Shown here one piece after another: positions 24,321-33,383 of a stretch of 64,000 nucleotides of DNA. The DNA is from Thiomicrorhabdus cannonii (GTDB lineage Bacteria; Pseudomonadota; Gammaproteobacteria; Thiomicrospirales; Thiomicrospiraceae): positions 62,001-126,000 of the forward strand of contig NZ_JACBGH010000001.1 in assembly GCF_013391695.1 (NCBI RefSeq). Reading direction: 5' to 3'. Below the pieces are notes generated by a model. That model was given only the letters and a program-made list of their open reading frames with translations, had not been told where the DNA came from and did not search any database. Every line of letters begins with the position of its first letter. Within the stretch, counting starts at the first letter, position 1. A program made the translations under genes and the position numbers.

Positions 24321-24992
24321 TTATTTGTCCTCGTTAACTAGCAACCTTCCAAGCTCAAAAATAGCCGCAAACTCAACATTCCATACATACGAAATTCGAT
24401 TACCAGTTTCTGTTATATAAAAGTGATATCCATCTGTATGAACCAAGTTATAAATTTTTGATGCATCAAATACTTGATCAGCTTTTGTTTTTCCCTCCCT
24501 TTTTAAAATACCAGTCATGCCTGAGTGATATCCGTTATTAAACCAACTAATTCTAAATGGTAAGAGAGTGGTTACAGAGTGATTACGTTCGTCCTTTTCC
24601 CAAGGGTTTCCTTCATTATTTCCTATGTAAGCCATTGTTTGAACAAAACGTTCCTTTCTCCAAGGACTAGAAATAACTACATCTTCATTGAGGTCAACAA
24701 TAACTTCACTTGAACTGCGCATCTTCTCAAACCAGGATAATCCATGGTGAGTGCAACAATTAAGCCCAAAGAAGAATCCAACATCAGTTTCTGGTTCAGA
24801 ATCTCTATCAGCAGTGCAAAACTCAACAAATTTGTTGTATTGGATTTTCCTTGCTAGTCCATTTATATAAGGCATAAGGGCATCAGGGTTAGCCTGATAA
24901 AGTTCGACTCCCAAGTGAACCATTTTTGAAAAATGTGGGTGTGCTTTAGAGCGGCTTTGATCAAAACCAAGCAGCCTTTTAAGAAAAGACAT
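24321..24992 (-). CDS. Unknown low-GC protein encoded antisense at the prophage end
   Basis: A 223-residue soluble protein with no recognised family. It begins SFLKRLLGFDQSRSKAHPHFSKMVHLGVELYQANPD and contains VGFFFGLNCCTHHGLSWFEKM and WFNNGYHSGMTGILKREGKT. GC content is well below the neighbouring tail genes and the orientation is opposite, so it is likely a late-acquired accessory (moron) gene expressed from the lysogen. AAGGAGTTGAT precedes the start. Confidence 0.6.
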   Translation of the reverse strand: MSFLKRLLGFDQSRSKAHPHFSKMVHLGVELYQANPDALMPYINGLARKIQYNKFVEFCTADRDSEPETDVGFFFGLNCCTHHGLSWFEKMRSSSEVIVDLNEDVVISSPWRKERFVQTMAYIGNNEGNPWEKDERNHSVTTLLPFRISWFNNGYHSGMTGILKREGKTKADQVFDASKIYNLVHTDGYHFYITETGNRISYVWNVEFAAIFELGRLLVNEDK

Positions 24993-25067
24993 TTTTTATC
25001 AACTCCTTGAAATCCAGTAAAAGAAAGGAGTGATCATAATATCAGGAAAGGAAAGGAGCGACCCGCA

Positions 25068-25155
25068 GACTGAGCCAACAGTCAGCGAGCCATCCACACA
25101 TGCTACCAAGAGCATGTGTGAACCAAGACTCCCCGCTCACGCGCGAGCCGGGGGA
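25068..25155 (+). ncRNA. Structured leader of the phage methylase gene (three hairpins)
   Basis: Three hairpins follow each other: GACTG/CAGTC (25068-25083), a perfect ten-pair stem CACACATGCT/AGCATGTGTG (25095-25120), and a GC-rich stem TCCCC..GCTC/GAGC.GGGGA (about 25130-25155). GAGCC recurs three times in or next to them. No T-run follows, so a simple terminator is unlikely. The region lies 30 bp before the methylase start and may control its translation, as structures do for mom in Mu, although no com gene is seen (inference). Confidence 0.5.
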
Positions 25156-25184
25156 TTGTACCATTCATGCTATTGGAGCACACC

Positions 25185-25967
25185 ATGAAACATTACCCTG
25201 TTATCCCTTGGATTGGCGGAAAGCGCCGTTTGGCCAACTGGATTCTACCTAAGTTCCCACAACACCAATGCTATGTCGAAGCTTTTGCAGGAGGAGGAGC
25301 ACTCTTCCTTGCTAAAGAGGAAAGCAAGGTCGAAGTACTCAATGACTTTGACGGAGAGCTGATCAATCTATACCGCGTCATCCAACACCATTTAGAAGAG
25401 TTTTTACGCCAGTTTAAATGGGCGTTAACAAGCCGTAAAATTTACGAATGGCAGCAGCTGGCAAATCCGGAAACACTCACCGATATCCAGCGTGCAGCAC
25501 GTTTCTACTATCTGCAGAAGTTATCATTCGGCGGCAAAGTTAAAGGTCGTACATTCGGTACGGCAACAACCAGTCCGCCACGTCTCAATCTAATGCGCAT
25601 CGAAGAAGACCTCAGTCAAGCACATGTAAGGCTGTCTAGAACCTACGTAGAGCACTTAAGTTGGGAGAAAGTCTTTAGCAAGTACGATAGAGAGCACACG
25701 CTTATATACCTTGATCCACCCTACTGGCAAACAGAAGGCTATAGCAGCGAATTTGGTTGGGAAAATTATGAGCTAATGAATAAGATGGTGCGTGAATGCA
25801 AGGGCATGGCCATCATCAGCATCAATGCACACCCTGACATCATTAAACTGTTCGAAGGGCTACACATGGAAACCAAAGACATTAAATATACGGTCGGATG
25901 TGGCAGCGGAAGCCAGGCTACTGAATTGCTGGTCTGGAATGACAATGTTCAGCGAAAACTGAAATAG
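25185..25967 (+). CDS. Phage DNA adenine-N6 methylase (Dam/D12 class)
   Basis: The 260-residue enzyme has motif X/I as PVIPWIGGKRRLANWILPKFP, motif I region YVEAFAGGGALFL (about residues 32-44), and catalytic motif IV DPPYW (about 181-185), the order of the D12 alpha class that includes Dam. It probably methylates phage DNA against host restriction. ATG 25185 is preferred to the upstream frame start at 25167 because GGAG lies seven bases before it. It is the last prophage gene, where Mu carries mom. Confidence 0.9.
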   Translation: MKHYPVIPWIGGKRRLANWILPKFPQHQCYVEAFAGGGALFLAKEESKVEVLNDFDGELINLYRVIQHHLEEFLRQFKWALTSRKIYEWQQLANPETLTDIQRAARFYYLQKLSFGGKVKGRTFGTATTSPPRLNLMRIEEDLSQAHVRLSRTYVEHLSWEKVFSKYDREHTLIYLDPPYWQTEGYSSEFGWENYELMNKMVRECKGMAIISINAHPDIIKLFEGLHMETKDIKYTVGCGSGSQATELLVWNDNVQRKLK

Positions 25968-26028
25968 ACCTGTGGATAACTTATAGGTTCAAAGAGCATT
26001 AAACGGCCATTTAAACGCTGTTTAATGT

Positions 26029-26074
26029 TCGCGTACTAAGTGTCGCACTATCGCGAATTATGTGGCGCGCTACA
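26029..26074 (-). repeat. Mu-like prophage right end with two adjacent 22-bp transposase sites
   Basis: Positions 26029-26050 and 26051-26072 are tandem copies that agree at 17 of 22 positions (both TCGCG.A.TA.GTG.CGC.CTA-like). Read inward the end starts TGTAGCGCGCCACATA, so it begins with TGTA as Mu-type ends do. Mu's own R1 and R2 sites are also 22 bp and adjacent. Just inside, CATTAAAC (about 25997) and GTTTAATG (26020-26027) form an inverted repeat that may belong to a further site. Confidence 0.8.
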
Positions 26075-26312
26075 CCAACGCGCGCCGGTATCGTAAACCA
26101 TCACATGTTTGGCGGTTTCCAACACCACCGCCTGTCCTTGGCCGACATCCAGCAGATGCACTTTAAGCTGATTGGTAGGCGGACGCGGAAAATCGACCAC
26201 GGCGCGATAAATCGGCCACAAAGCCAACCATGCCACGGCCAAATACCAACGGCTGCGATGCTGTTTGGCAAACAGGTACAACACACCAAACAAAAGCACC
26301 GTCAACAGGCTC

Positions 26313-26330
26313 AAACTCAACAGGCCGGTT
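26313..26330 (-). repeat. Dispersed 18-bp repeat, variant copy in comEC
   Basis: AAACTCAACAGGCCGGTT differs at one position from the copy at 28399-28416. It lies in comEC coding sequence. Confidence 0.5.
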
Positions 26331-27402
26331 GGCATGAGTATCGGCAGGGAAAAGCCTGCAAACCATGCCAGAAGTTGCCAGAAAGTCTGCCAAATGGGAT
26401 CCACACAAGCCATCAGCATCACCGCCCATTCTGGCGACCACCAGGCGACAAAACTCACCAGCCAGAGCAGCGGCAGACCGATAAAACTGACAAACGGCAC
26501 CGCTATCAAATTCGCCGCAAAACTGATGGAGGGCACAAAATGGTACGCCCACCACAGATACGGTGCCAGACCAAGCGTCAGCACCAGTTGAATCCACAGT
26601 AGCTGCTGCCAGCGTTTGGCGGCTTTGATGGCCGGAATCTGCACGCTCGCAAAAATCAGCGCAACCGCCAGAAAGGAGAGCCAAAAGCCGTCACTGAGTA
26701 CCGAACGCGGATCCCACAGCAATACCAATAAAGCCGCCAACGCCAGTGCCGACCAAGGCTGGAATGTGCGCTTTAGCCACCACATCAGACCAATCGCCAC
26801 GACCATCAGATAGGCACGTTGCGCCGGTATGGCCGCGCCGGAAATCAGCAGATAGACAGTGGCAAAAAGAATGGCGCCGATGACACTCAACTGCGGCAAT
26901 GTCAGTCGTTCGCAACGATACAACCCCAGCCACCATAAGATTTTGAAAAGCAGGATGCCCAATAAAGCCGCAATGCCCATATGCAAACCGGAAATGGCCA
27001 TCAGGTGAACCGTGCCGGTCTGCTGCAAGACCGTCCATTGGGCGTCGCTAATGGCGTGCTTGGCGCCATAGGTCAAGGCGGCGTAAAGGCCTTGCAGCTC
27101 CGAGTTGGCAAACACCTGATACAGCGATTGCGCAAACCTGAATCTCAACGGTTCGCTGTCCGGCGCCGCCAACAAACGGTTATGAGCCTTCCAGGGCGCC
27201 TTTTCGAGCACATAGCCTTTGGCGGCCAGATGGTTTTGGAACAGCCAGGTTTCATAATCGAACCCGCCCAGATTGATGCTGGCGTGATTGGCGCTCAATT
27301 TCACCGCAAGCGCCCATTGCTCACCCGGTTTAGGCGTTGGCAAGGTGCTGTCCGGCGGACGATACCAACTCAACTGCACCAGCGGTTTGATTGAGCTGTG
27401 CC

Positions 27403-27423
27403 ACCCGGCCTGTTGAGTTTTTT
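27403..27423 (+). repeat. Dispersed 18-bp repeat, copy inside comEC
   Basis: ACCCGGCCTGTTGAGTTT plus a T-run. On the comEC strand it encodes KTQQAGW, so here the repeat is tolerated as coding sequence. Confidence 0.75.
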
Positions 27424-27809
27424 GCGGCGGATTTTCAGCGCTGATCGGCTCCATGCTGTCTATCAACAAACGCAACTGAACGCGCTGTTGGCCGTTTTGC
27501 CATTGGGTTTGCGGCAGATCGACCACGCTCCCCTCAATCAGCAAGGGCCGGTCATAAAGATTTTCTTGGAGTGCGGGATTAAAAAAAGCGTGCCCAAACG
27601 CCAGGCTCCAACCTATAATAAAGCCCGCTACGATATTGCCGGCCCGGGCCATCAGCCGTGGTTTGCTCCGCCCGCCATAACGCAATATTAGAACGCACAG
27701 AATCAATCCCGGCAGCAAAGCGGCCAGGGCCGGCCATAACCCCCAGTTTTGCGGGGTATGGTAGAAACCCAGTATTGCCAACAGCAACGCGATTACGAAA
27801 CTGACAAAC

Positions 27810-28373
27810 ATGCCTAAAAAGCTCATTAAACGTTATCTGCCCTCGCCCGACAAAATCAGAAATGCCAAAGGTTTGGGGATTCTCGGTAAGTGGCTGCAAA
27901 ATCCCAGTATCTGGCATCTGCACCGCCGCTCGGTATCGCGCGCCTTTGTTATCGGCATGTTCTGGATGGCCATTCCGATTCCGTCGCAGATGCTAGTCTC
28001 CGCGGTGTTCGCCATCCTGTTCCGCGCCAATTTGCCGCTGAGCGTCGCGCTGGTGTGGATCAGCAATCCGCTGACCATGCCGCCGATTTTCTACTTCAAT
28101 TATGTGGTCGGTACGTATATTTTAGGACAACAAGCCGCCGAAGATTGGCATTTCGAGCTAAGCTGGGAGTGGATGATTCACACGCTGGGCGATCTGTGGA
28201 TGCCGCTTTTCCTCGGCAGCGCCGTGGTCGGGCTGGCACTGGGCTTGATCAGTTATGTGATTATCAACCTGCTGTGGCGTCATCACGCGATCAAAGCCTG
28301 GAATGCACGCCGCAGCAAAAAATGGCGCAAGAAATTCCGCGAAGAAGAAAAATCGCACAAACACCCTTCCTGA
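27810..28373 (+). CDS. DUF2062 family membrane protein
   Basis: A 187-residue inner-membrane protein with the DUF2062 signature: SVSRAFVIGMFWMAIPIPSQMLVSAVFAILFRANLPLSVALVWISNPLTMPPIFY, followed by a third hydrophobic stretch (about 125-150) and a basic tail. The function is unknown. Its start codon lies within the first codons of the divergent comEC gene, so the two 5' ends overlap by 17 bp. The terminator at 28441-28468 closes it. Confidence 0.85.
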   Translation: MPKKLIKRYLPSPDKIRNAKGLGILGKWLQNPSIWHLHRRSVSRAFVIGMFWMAIPIPSQMLVSAVFAILFRANLPLSVALVWISNPLTMPPIFYFNYVVGTYILGQQAAEDWHFELSWEWMIHTLGDLWMPLFLGSAVVGLALGLISYVIINLLWRHHAIKAWNARRSKKWRKKFREEEKSHKHPS

Positions 28374-28398
28374 ACTTGCTGTAAAAAATCCGTTTTAC

Positions 28399-28416
28399 AA
28401 ACTCAACAGGCCGGGT
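28399..28416 (-). repeat. Dispersed 18-bp repeat, intergenic copy
   Basis: AAACTCAACAGGCCGGGT, the complement of the copies at 27403, 34984 and 36052. It lies between the DUF2062 stop and its terminator. Confidence 0.75.
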
Positions 28417-28440
28417 CTAAACGTCTAAACGCCCCCCGTA

Positions 28441-28468
28441 AAAAAGGCCGCTAATGCGGCCTTTTTTA
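28441..28468. terminator. Bidirectional terminator between the DUF2062 and Lon genes
   Basis: AAAAAAGGCCGC-TAAT-GCGGCCTTTTTT forms a six-pair GC stem with an A-run before and a T-run after, so it can stop transcription from both convergent genes. Confidence 0.9.
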
Positions 28469-28470
28469 GT

Positions 28471-30882
28471 TTACTGATCATCCTGCTCGTGATCATGTTT
28501 CTCGTTCATTTTCTCCAACGCCTGCACCACACGCGCATTGATGCTGCCTTCCGGGAAATGCCCCTGCTCGTCGACCGTGCCGACCGCCATATTGGTCAGC
28601 AAGCCCAACGCATCGTCAATGTGGCTCATGGTATAGACATGGAAATCGCCGCGCTCCACCGCATCGCGCACCTTGGCGCTCAACATCAGGTGCGCCACAT
28701 TCGCCTCGGGGATAATCACCCCTTGCGAACCGGTCAGACCGCGTGCTTCGCAAACCTTGAAGAAGCCCTCGATTTTCTCGTTGACGCCGCCGATCGGCTG
28801 GATTTCGCCGAACTGGTTGATGGAACCGGTCACGGCGATGTCCTGTCGCATCGGCACCTGCGCCAGAGAGGAAATCAACGCCAGCAGCTCCGCCGACGAG
28901 GCCGAATCACCCTCGACGCCCTGATAGGACTGTTCCATCACGATCGAGGCACTGAAGCCCAAGGCGCGCTGCTTCATGTAACGGCCGCGCAGATAGCCGC
29001 TCAGAATCAGCATCCCTTTGGAGTGGATCGGCCCGGCCATTTCCGCTTCGCGTTCGATATCCAGCACGCCTTCGTCGCCGGCCGAGGCCTGGGCGGTAAT
29101 GCGCACCGGCTGGCCGAACGACTGCTTGCCAACCGTCAGCACCGTCAGACCGTTGACCTGCCCTACATGACTGCCTTGCAAGGAGATCAACACCTGCTGT
29201 TCGATAATCGCGCGGTGGTAGTAATCCTCCATCAGGCCGGTGTGGAAATCGCGCTGCAGAATCGTCTCTTCGATGGTTTTGCGGGTCACGCGCTCCTCAC
29301 CGTTGGCACGCGCAAAGGCATTGGCCTCGGCCAGCACATCACGCAAAATGGCCTTGTTGGTATACAGACGGTTGGCGTCTTCGGCCATGCGTGAGGCGTA
29401 TTCAATCAAACGCTCGTAGGCGCTGACGTCAATCGGCAGATCTTCCCACTGCCCCACTTCGTACGCCAACTGGCTGGCCAGCGTGAATTCATGCTCCGGC
29501 GTGCGCTCCAGCTCCACTTCAAATTCCACCTGCACCTTAAACAGACGGTCGAACTCCGGATCGATCTCCTGCAAGGTATAAAAATGCATCGCCTGTCCCA
29601 CCAGCACCAGGGTCAGGTTCAGCGGAAAATCGGGCAGATGGTAAGGCACCACATTGCGCGACGACGGAATCTCGAAGGTGATCTTTTTGCTCATCAACGC
29701 CGCTTTCAAATGCGACCAGATATCGGGATCGCGCAATACCGACTGAATCCCCAGAATCAGAAAACCGCCGTTGGCCTGCTGCAACAGACCGGCCTGATGG
29801 CTCATTGCCAGACTCAAATTATCGGTGGCGGACGCCTGCGCCGAATTGATGGCGTAACCGAACAGCTTAGGCATACTGGCGTTTTGCTCATAAATCACCG
29901 GCGCGTGTTTCAAATCGCGGTGATCGACCAGCAGATTCACTTCAAACACCGATAAACCTTGTTGTTCCGACAGCAATTCATCCATGCTCACCTGAGTGCC
30001 CGGCGTGGTGACCTGATCGTCAGTCTGATCCCAGAAGAGGTGCAGCTTGGCAACCAGACTGGTTTGCAGATCGTCCAGATAAGCTTTGATCTCGTCACTT
30101 TCGCCAAACTCCATTTTGAGCGTGTCGATCAGCGGGCGGATATGATCATTGGCGACATCGGTATTGAGTTTTTTACCGGCATCGAGGTATTCATGTTGCA
30201 GGAACGGGAAATGTGTCAACGCCTGGTTAAGCGCATTCTCCACCTGCTCGATCGCTTGGGTAAAGTGGTTCTGCGTCTGTTCGTCAAACTCCTTGAGCTC
30301 GCTGAGGCGATAACGTTTGTCGTCGATGATCGCCGAGAGCACAAAATTATTGTCGGTCTGCAGAATCTCCACGCTCAGACTTTCCGCCAATTCGAATGCC
30401 GGTTCCAACACACGCTGCTGCTTGTTGACGAGTTCGTTTTCAAGTTGCTGGCTCTTGAGCTGGTAGGCATGGCCGTCGAATACGATCGGCAACTGCGATT
30501 TAAGCTGCGTGATCAGCGCCTCCATCGAGGCTTTGAAGGCATGACCATGCCCCGCCTTGAAGTACAGGTATTTGGTTTTATTGTTTTCGCTGAAATCCGA
30601 CACCAGCACCACATCCTGCGGTTCAGGACGCTGCAATGCCGCCTGCTTCAACAGCGCCTTGGTCATGCCGATACGCCCGACGCCGGTTTCACCCATAATA
30701 AAAATATGGTTCTGGTTACGCTTCAGATGCAAACCGAAATTCAGCGACTGATAAGCGCGCGGATGAAAACGCTGCATGAACTCAATGACATCCCGTTCTT
30801 TTATATTCTGGATTTGTGCATCAAACGATTGTGAATCGATCGAGGTGAAACGGTAGAGTTGATTGGCTGTAAGTTTTCGCAT
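28471..30882 (-). CDS. Lon-type ATP-dependent protease (YcbZ/LonH-like)
   Basis: An 803-residue AAA+ protease-like protein. The N-terminal half has a nucleotide-binding loop IMGETGVGRIGMTKALL (about residues 62-78). The middle contains LLQQANGGFLILGIQSVLRDPDIW. The C-terminal Lon domain has the serine in GDSASSAELLALISSL (about 659) and the lysine in IGGVNEKIEGFF (about 702), the Ser-Lys dyad. It lacks the Lon N-terminal substrate domain, matching the YcbZ group whose role is little known. The Walker A loop ends in GR-IG instead of GK-T, so ATPase activity is uncertain. Confidence 0.88.
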   Translation of the reverse strand: MRKLTANQLYRFTSIDSQSFDAQIQNIKERDVIEFMQRFHPRAYQSLNFGLHLKRNQNHIFIMGETGVGRIGMTKALLKQAALQRPEPQDVVLVSDFSENNKTKYLYFKAGHGHAFKASMEALITQLKSQLPIVFDGHAYQLKSQQLENELVNKQQRVLEPAFELAESLSVEILQTDNNFVLSAIIDDKRYRLSELKEFDEQTQNHFTQAIEQVENALNQALTHFPFLQHEYLDAGKKLNTDVANDHIRPLIDTLKMEFGESDEIKAYLDDLQTSLVAKLHLFWDQTDDQVTTPGTQVSMDELLSEQQGLSVFEVNLLVDHRDLKHAPVIYEQNASMPKLFGYAINSAQASATDNLSLAMSHQAGLLQQANGGFLILGIQSVLRDPDIWSHLKAALMSKKITFEIPSSRNVVPYHLPDFPLNLTLVLVGQAMHFYTLQEIDPEFDRLFKVQVEFEVELERTPEHEFTLASQLAYEVGQWEDLPIDVSAYERLIEYASRMAEDANRLYTNKAILRDVLAEANAFARANGEERVTRKTIEETILQRDFHTGLMEDYYHRAIIEQQVLISLQGSHVGQVNGLTVLTVGKQSFGQPVRITAQASAGDEGVLDIEREAEMAGPIHSKGMLILSGYLRGRYMKQRALGFSASIVMEQSYQGVEGDSASSAELLALISSLAQVPMRQDIAVTGSINQFGEIQPIGGVNEKIEGFFKVCEARGLTGSQGVIIPEANVAHLMLSAKVRDAVERGDFHVYTMSHIDDALGLLTNMAVGTVDEQGHFPEGSINARVVQALEKMNEKHDHEQDDQ

Positions 30883-30952
30883 TCAGATGACCATTAGCGC
30901 TAAGCGGTTGTTTATCTTTTAGTTTGTTGAGCCATGCAGCCAAAGCCGCATA

Positions 30953-30988
30953 AAAAAGGGGGCGATTCCCGCTGGAAAAGCCCCCTTA
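30953..30988 (-). terminator. Terminator after the ammonium transporter gene
   Basis: On the minus strand AAGGGGGC pairs with GCCCCCTT around a loop that itself contains CCAGCGGG, and a T-run follows. Confidence 0.8.
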
Positions 30989-31060
30989 TCATACCCGACA
31001 AGCCCAAGAGATTGAAACCTGAAACTGTCTCACCCTGTCAGGCTGCCGTTTCCCGCCCGG

Positions 31061-32278
31061 TTAGAAATCGTCACGCGGCGGATTGGCGTGGATGCGGTGC
31101 AGACTCAAGTCGGCGCCATTGTATTCCTCTTCCTGCGTCAGACGCAGGCCAACGAACTTCTTGATGAGACCGTAGACAATCACTGAACCGACCACGGCAA
31201 CCGAAACCCCCATCAGCGTTCCGACGATTTGCGACTCAATCGCCACGCCGCCCAGACCGCCCAGCGCTTCCGTCCCGAAAATGCCGACGGCAATCGCCCC
31301 CCACACGCCGCACAGGCCATGCAGTGCCCAGACCCCGAGAACATCGTCCACTTTCAGCTTCTGCTGCGTCCACACAAACGCTTTGACAAACAGCGCCCCG
31401 GCAATCGCACCGATCGCCAACGCGCCCAGCGGGCTGACCACGTCAGACCCGGCGCAAATCGCCACCAGACCGGCCAGCGGGCCGTTATGCACGAAACCGG
31501 GGTCTTTGTTCCCCAGAAAGGTCGCCGCCAGAATGCCGCCGACCATCGCCATCAAGGAGTTCATGGCCACCAAGCCTTGAATGCCTTCGATCTTCTGCGC
31601 CGACATCACGTTAAAGCCGAACCAGCCGACGGTCAGAATCCACGCACCCAATGCCAAAAACGGAATACTGGAAGGCGGATGCGCCTGCTTGATTCTGCCC
31701 TCTTTGTCGTAGCGGCCGTGACGAGCGCCGAGCAGCAGAATCGCGATCAACGCGATCCAGCCGCCCACGCCATGCACCACCACCGAACCGGCAAAGTCAT
31801 GGAATCCGGCTCCATAAGTGGCTTCCAAATAGGCCTGCACGCCTAAATTACCGTTCCAGGCGATGCCTTCAAAAAACGGGTAGATAAACGCCACAATAAA
31901 AAAGGTCGCCGCCAGCTGCGGATAGAACTTGGCGCGCTCGGCAATCCCGCCCGACACAATCGCCGGAATCGCCGCGGCAAAGGTCATCAGAAAGAAGAAC
32001 TTGACCAGATCGTAACCGGAACGCTCGGTCATCGCCTGCGTCAGTGCACCGTCCAGATTCAAGCCCAAAAACACGCCGTAGGCCATGCCGTAGCCAATAA
32101 AGAAATAGGCGACGGTCGACACCCCCAAATCGCTCATAATCTTCACCAAGGCGTTGACCTGGTTTTTATGCTGCACCGTGCCCACTTCCAAAAAAGCGAA
32201 CCCGGCGTGCATAAACAGCACTAAAATAGCCCCCAAGAGAATAAACAGCACGTCGATACTGGTTGTTAACTGCTCCAC
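31061..32278 (-). CDS. amt: Ammonium transporter (Amt/AmtB family)
   Basis: A 405-residue, eleven-span inner-membrane channel for ammonium. Recognisable are HAGFAFLEVG (first helix), FFEGIAWNGNLG, the signature DFAGSVVVHGVGGWIAL (with the pore His of DFAGS..VH), and WALHGLCGVWGAIAVGIFGTEALGG. GTG at 32278 is preferred because GGAG lies six bases before it; a TTG at 32290 is the longer option. No glnK-type gene is adjacent. The divergent gene starts about 40 bp away. Confidence 0.92.
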   Translation of the reverse strand: MEQLTTSIDVLFILLGAILVLFMHAGFAFLEVGTVQHKNQVNALVKIMSDLGVSTVAYFFIGYGMAYGVFLGLNLDGALTQAMTERSGYDLVKFFFLMTFAAAIPAIVSGGIAERAKFYPQLAATFFIVAFIYPFFEGIAWNGNLGVQAYLEATYGAGFHDFAGSVVVHGVGGWIALIAILLLGARHGRYDKEGRIKQAHPPSSIPFLALGAWILTVGWFGFNVMSAQKIEGIQGLVAMNSLMAMVGGILAATFLGNKDPGFVHNGPLAGLVAICAGSDVVSPLGALAIGAIAGALFVKAFVWTQQKLKVDDVLGVWALHGLCGVWGAIAVGIFGTEALGGLGGVAIESQIVGTLMGVSVAVVGSVIVYGLIKKFVGLRLTQEEEYNGADLSLHRIHANPPRDDF

Positions 32279-32321
32279 CGTTTGCTCCAAATATAATTGA
32301 TTGCTTTATATATTTTAAAGT

Positions 32322-33257
32322 ATGGATTCTACCAAAATCACATCACCGATTGCGACAATTCCCACGCCGCTAGTGCGTCTTCAGCATCCGCTTTTTGCGT
32401 TGTATGGCGTCAATGTCTGGATAAAGCGCGACGACTTGAATCATCCGCTGATTCAAGGCAACAAGTGGCACAAACTCAAATACAACCTCGATGCCGCCAT
32501 ACAACAGCAAAAAACCGCCCTGCTGACGTTTGGCGGGGCCTATTCCAACCATATTGCCGCCACGGCCTGCGCGGCCAAACTGTATGGTCTGGAAAGCATC
32601 GGCTTTATTCGCGGCGACGAGCTGGCAAAGCAAGCGGATAAATGGAGCCATACCTTACAAACAGCCGCCCAAAACGGCATGCAACTGCATTTTTTGTCGC
32701 GCCAAGACTACCGCTTAAAGCAGTCATCCGATTTTCTGGCAACACTGGTCACCGACTTTCCTAACGCCGCTATTCTGCCGGAAGGCGGCAGCAATGAACT
32801 GGCGTTGCAAGGCGTCGGCGAATTAATGGCGGAAATCGAAACCCAATTACCGAGCTGGACCCATCTCTACTGCGCGCTGGGCACGGGCGGCACCTTTTCC
32901 GGCCTGGTCAAACACGCCCAACCAGCCGCCGGAGCCGAGCGTCACATTTATGGCGTTGCCGTGCTGGGCGGCGCGGCTTATCTCCTGCCGCAAATTCACG
33001 AGTGGATCGGCCCCGAGGCAAGCGTTCAATGGCAACTGTTAGAAGATTATCATGCCGGCGGTTACGGCAAGTTGCCGGCCGCCTTGCAACAATTCAAGCA
33101 GGAGATGGAAGCGCGCTGGCAGATTCCGCTTGATCCGGTCTATAACACCAAAATGCTCTATGCATTTTTCAGCGAGTTGCAGACCGGCCGACTGCCGGCC
33201 GGTGCAGAGGTGATCTTATTGCATAGCGGCGGTTTGCAAGGAAATCCCCCGCTTTAA
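32322..33257 (+). CDS. D-cysteine desulfhydrase/ACC deaminase-like PLP enzyme
   Basis: A 311-residue fold-type II PLP enzyme. It has IKRDDLNHPLIQGNKWHKLKYNL with the probable PLP lysine (about residue 50), the serine loop TFGGAYSNHIAATACAAK, and the phosphate loop ALGTGGTFSGLVKH. ILPEGGSNELALQGVGEL matches the D-cysteine desulfhydrase branch, which releases sulfide, pyruvate and ammonia; true ACC deaminase cannot be excluded. The start is nearly leaderless with no clear Shine-Dalgarno. Confidence 0.85.
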   Translation: MDSTKITSPIATIPTPLVRLQHPLFALYGVNVWIKRDDLNHPLIQGNKWHKLKYNLDAAIQQQKTALLTFGGAYSNHIAATACAAKLYGLESIGFIRGDELAKQADKWSHTLQTAAQNGMQLHFLSRQDYRLKQSSDFLATLVTDFPNAAILPEGGSNELALQGVGELMAEIETQLPSWTHLYCALGTGGTFSGLVKHAQPAAGAERHIYGVAVLGGAAYLLPQIHEWIGPEASVQWQLLEDYHAGGYGKLPAALQQFKQEMEARWQIPLDPVYNTKMLYAFFSELQTGRLPAGAEVILLHSGGLQGNPPL

Positions 33258-33383
33258 TCCGGCGAAAGGTTCCGCAATAAATTTATTTTGGTATGATGAA
33301 TTAAAAATTTTAAGTCGCATTTTGATAAATCTTTTCTATAATGCATTAAACAATTTAATGGACTAACTTCGGGAGCCATTGAG

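Larger units (their letters stand above)
1..26074 (+). mobile_element. Mu-like prophage, late-gene half and right end
   Basis: Consecutive plus-strand genes encode Mu-type packaging and head proteins followed by a P2-like contractile tail. The right boundary is placed at 26074 because the comEC reading frame leaves homology exactly there and because two adjacent 22-bp repeats of the kind bound by MuA transposases end in ...TACA. The early region (transposase, repressor) and the left end lie before position 1. The five bases after the end, CCAAC, are the predicted target duplication and should recur at the left junction. Confidence 0.9.
26075..27826 (-). pseudogene. comEC: comEC, DNA-uptake channel gene, cut by the prophage
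   Basis: About 584 residues of the membrane channel that takes single-stranded DNA into the cytoplasm remain. Many transmembrane spans, the family motif HLMAISGLHMGI (about residue 270) and the beginning of the C-terminal metallo-beta-lactamase-like domain (LKVHLLDVGQGQAVVLE) are present. Homology stops after VYDTGARW; eight phage-encoded residues and a stop at 26048 follow. The missing end should lie beyond the left end of the prophage. Competence through this protein is probably lost while the prophage is present. Confidence 0.9.

Noticed and set aside
28489-30834. Several long plus-strand ORFs opposite the Lon-type protease gene
   Set aside because: They are mirror frames of a well-supported protease gene with biased composition and no ribosome sites.
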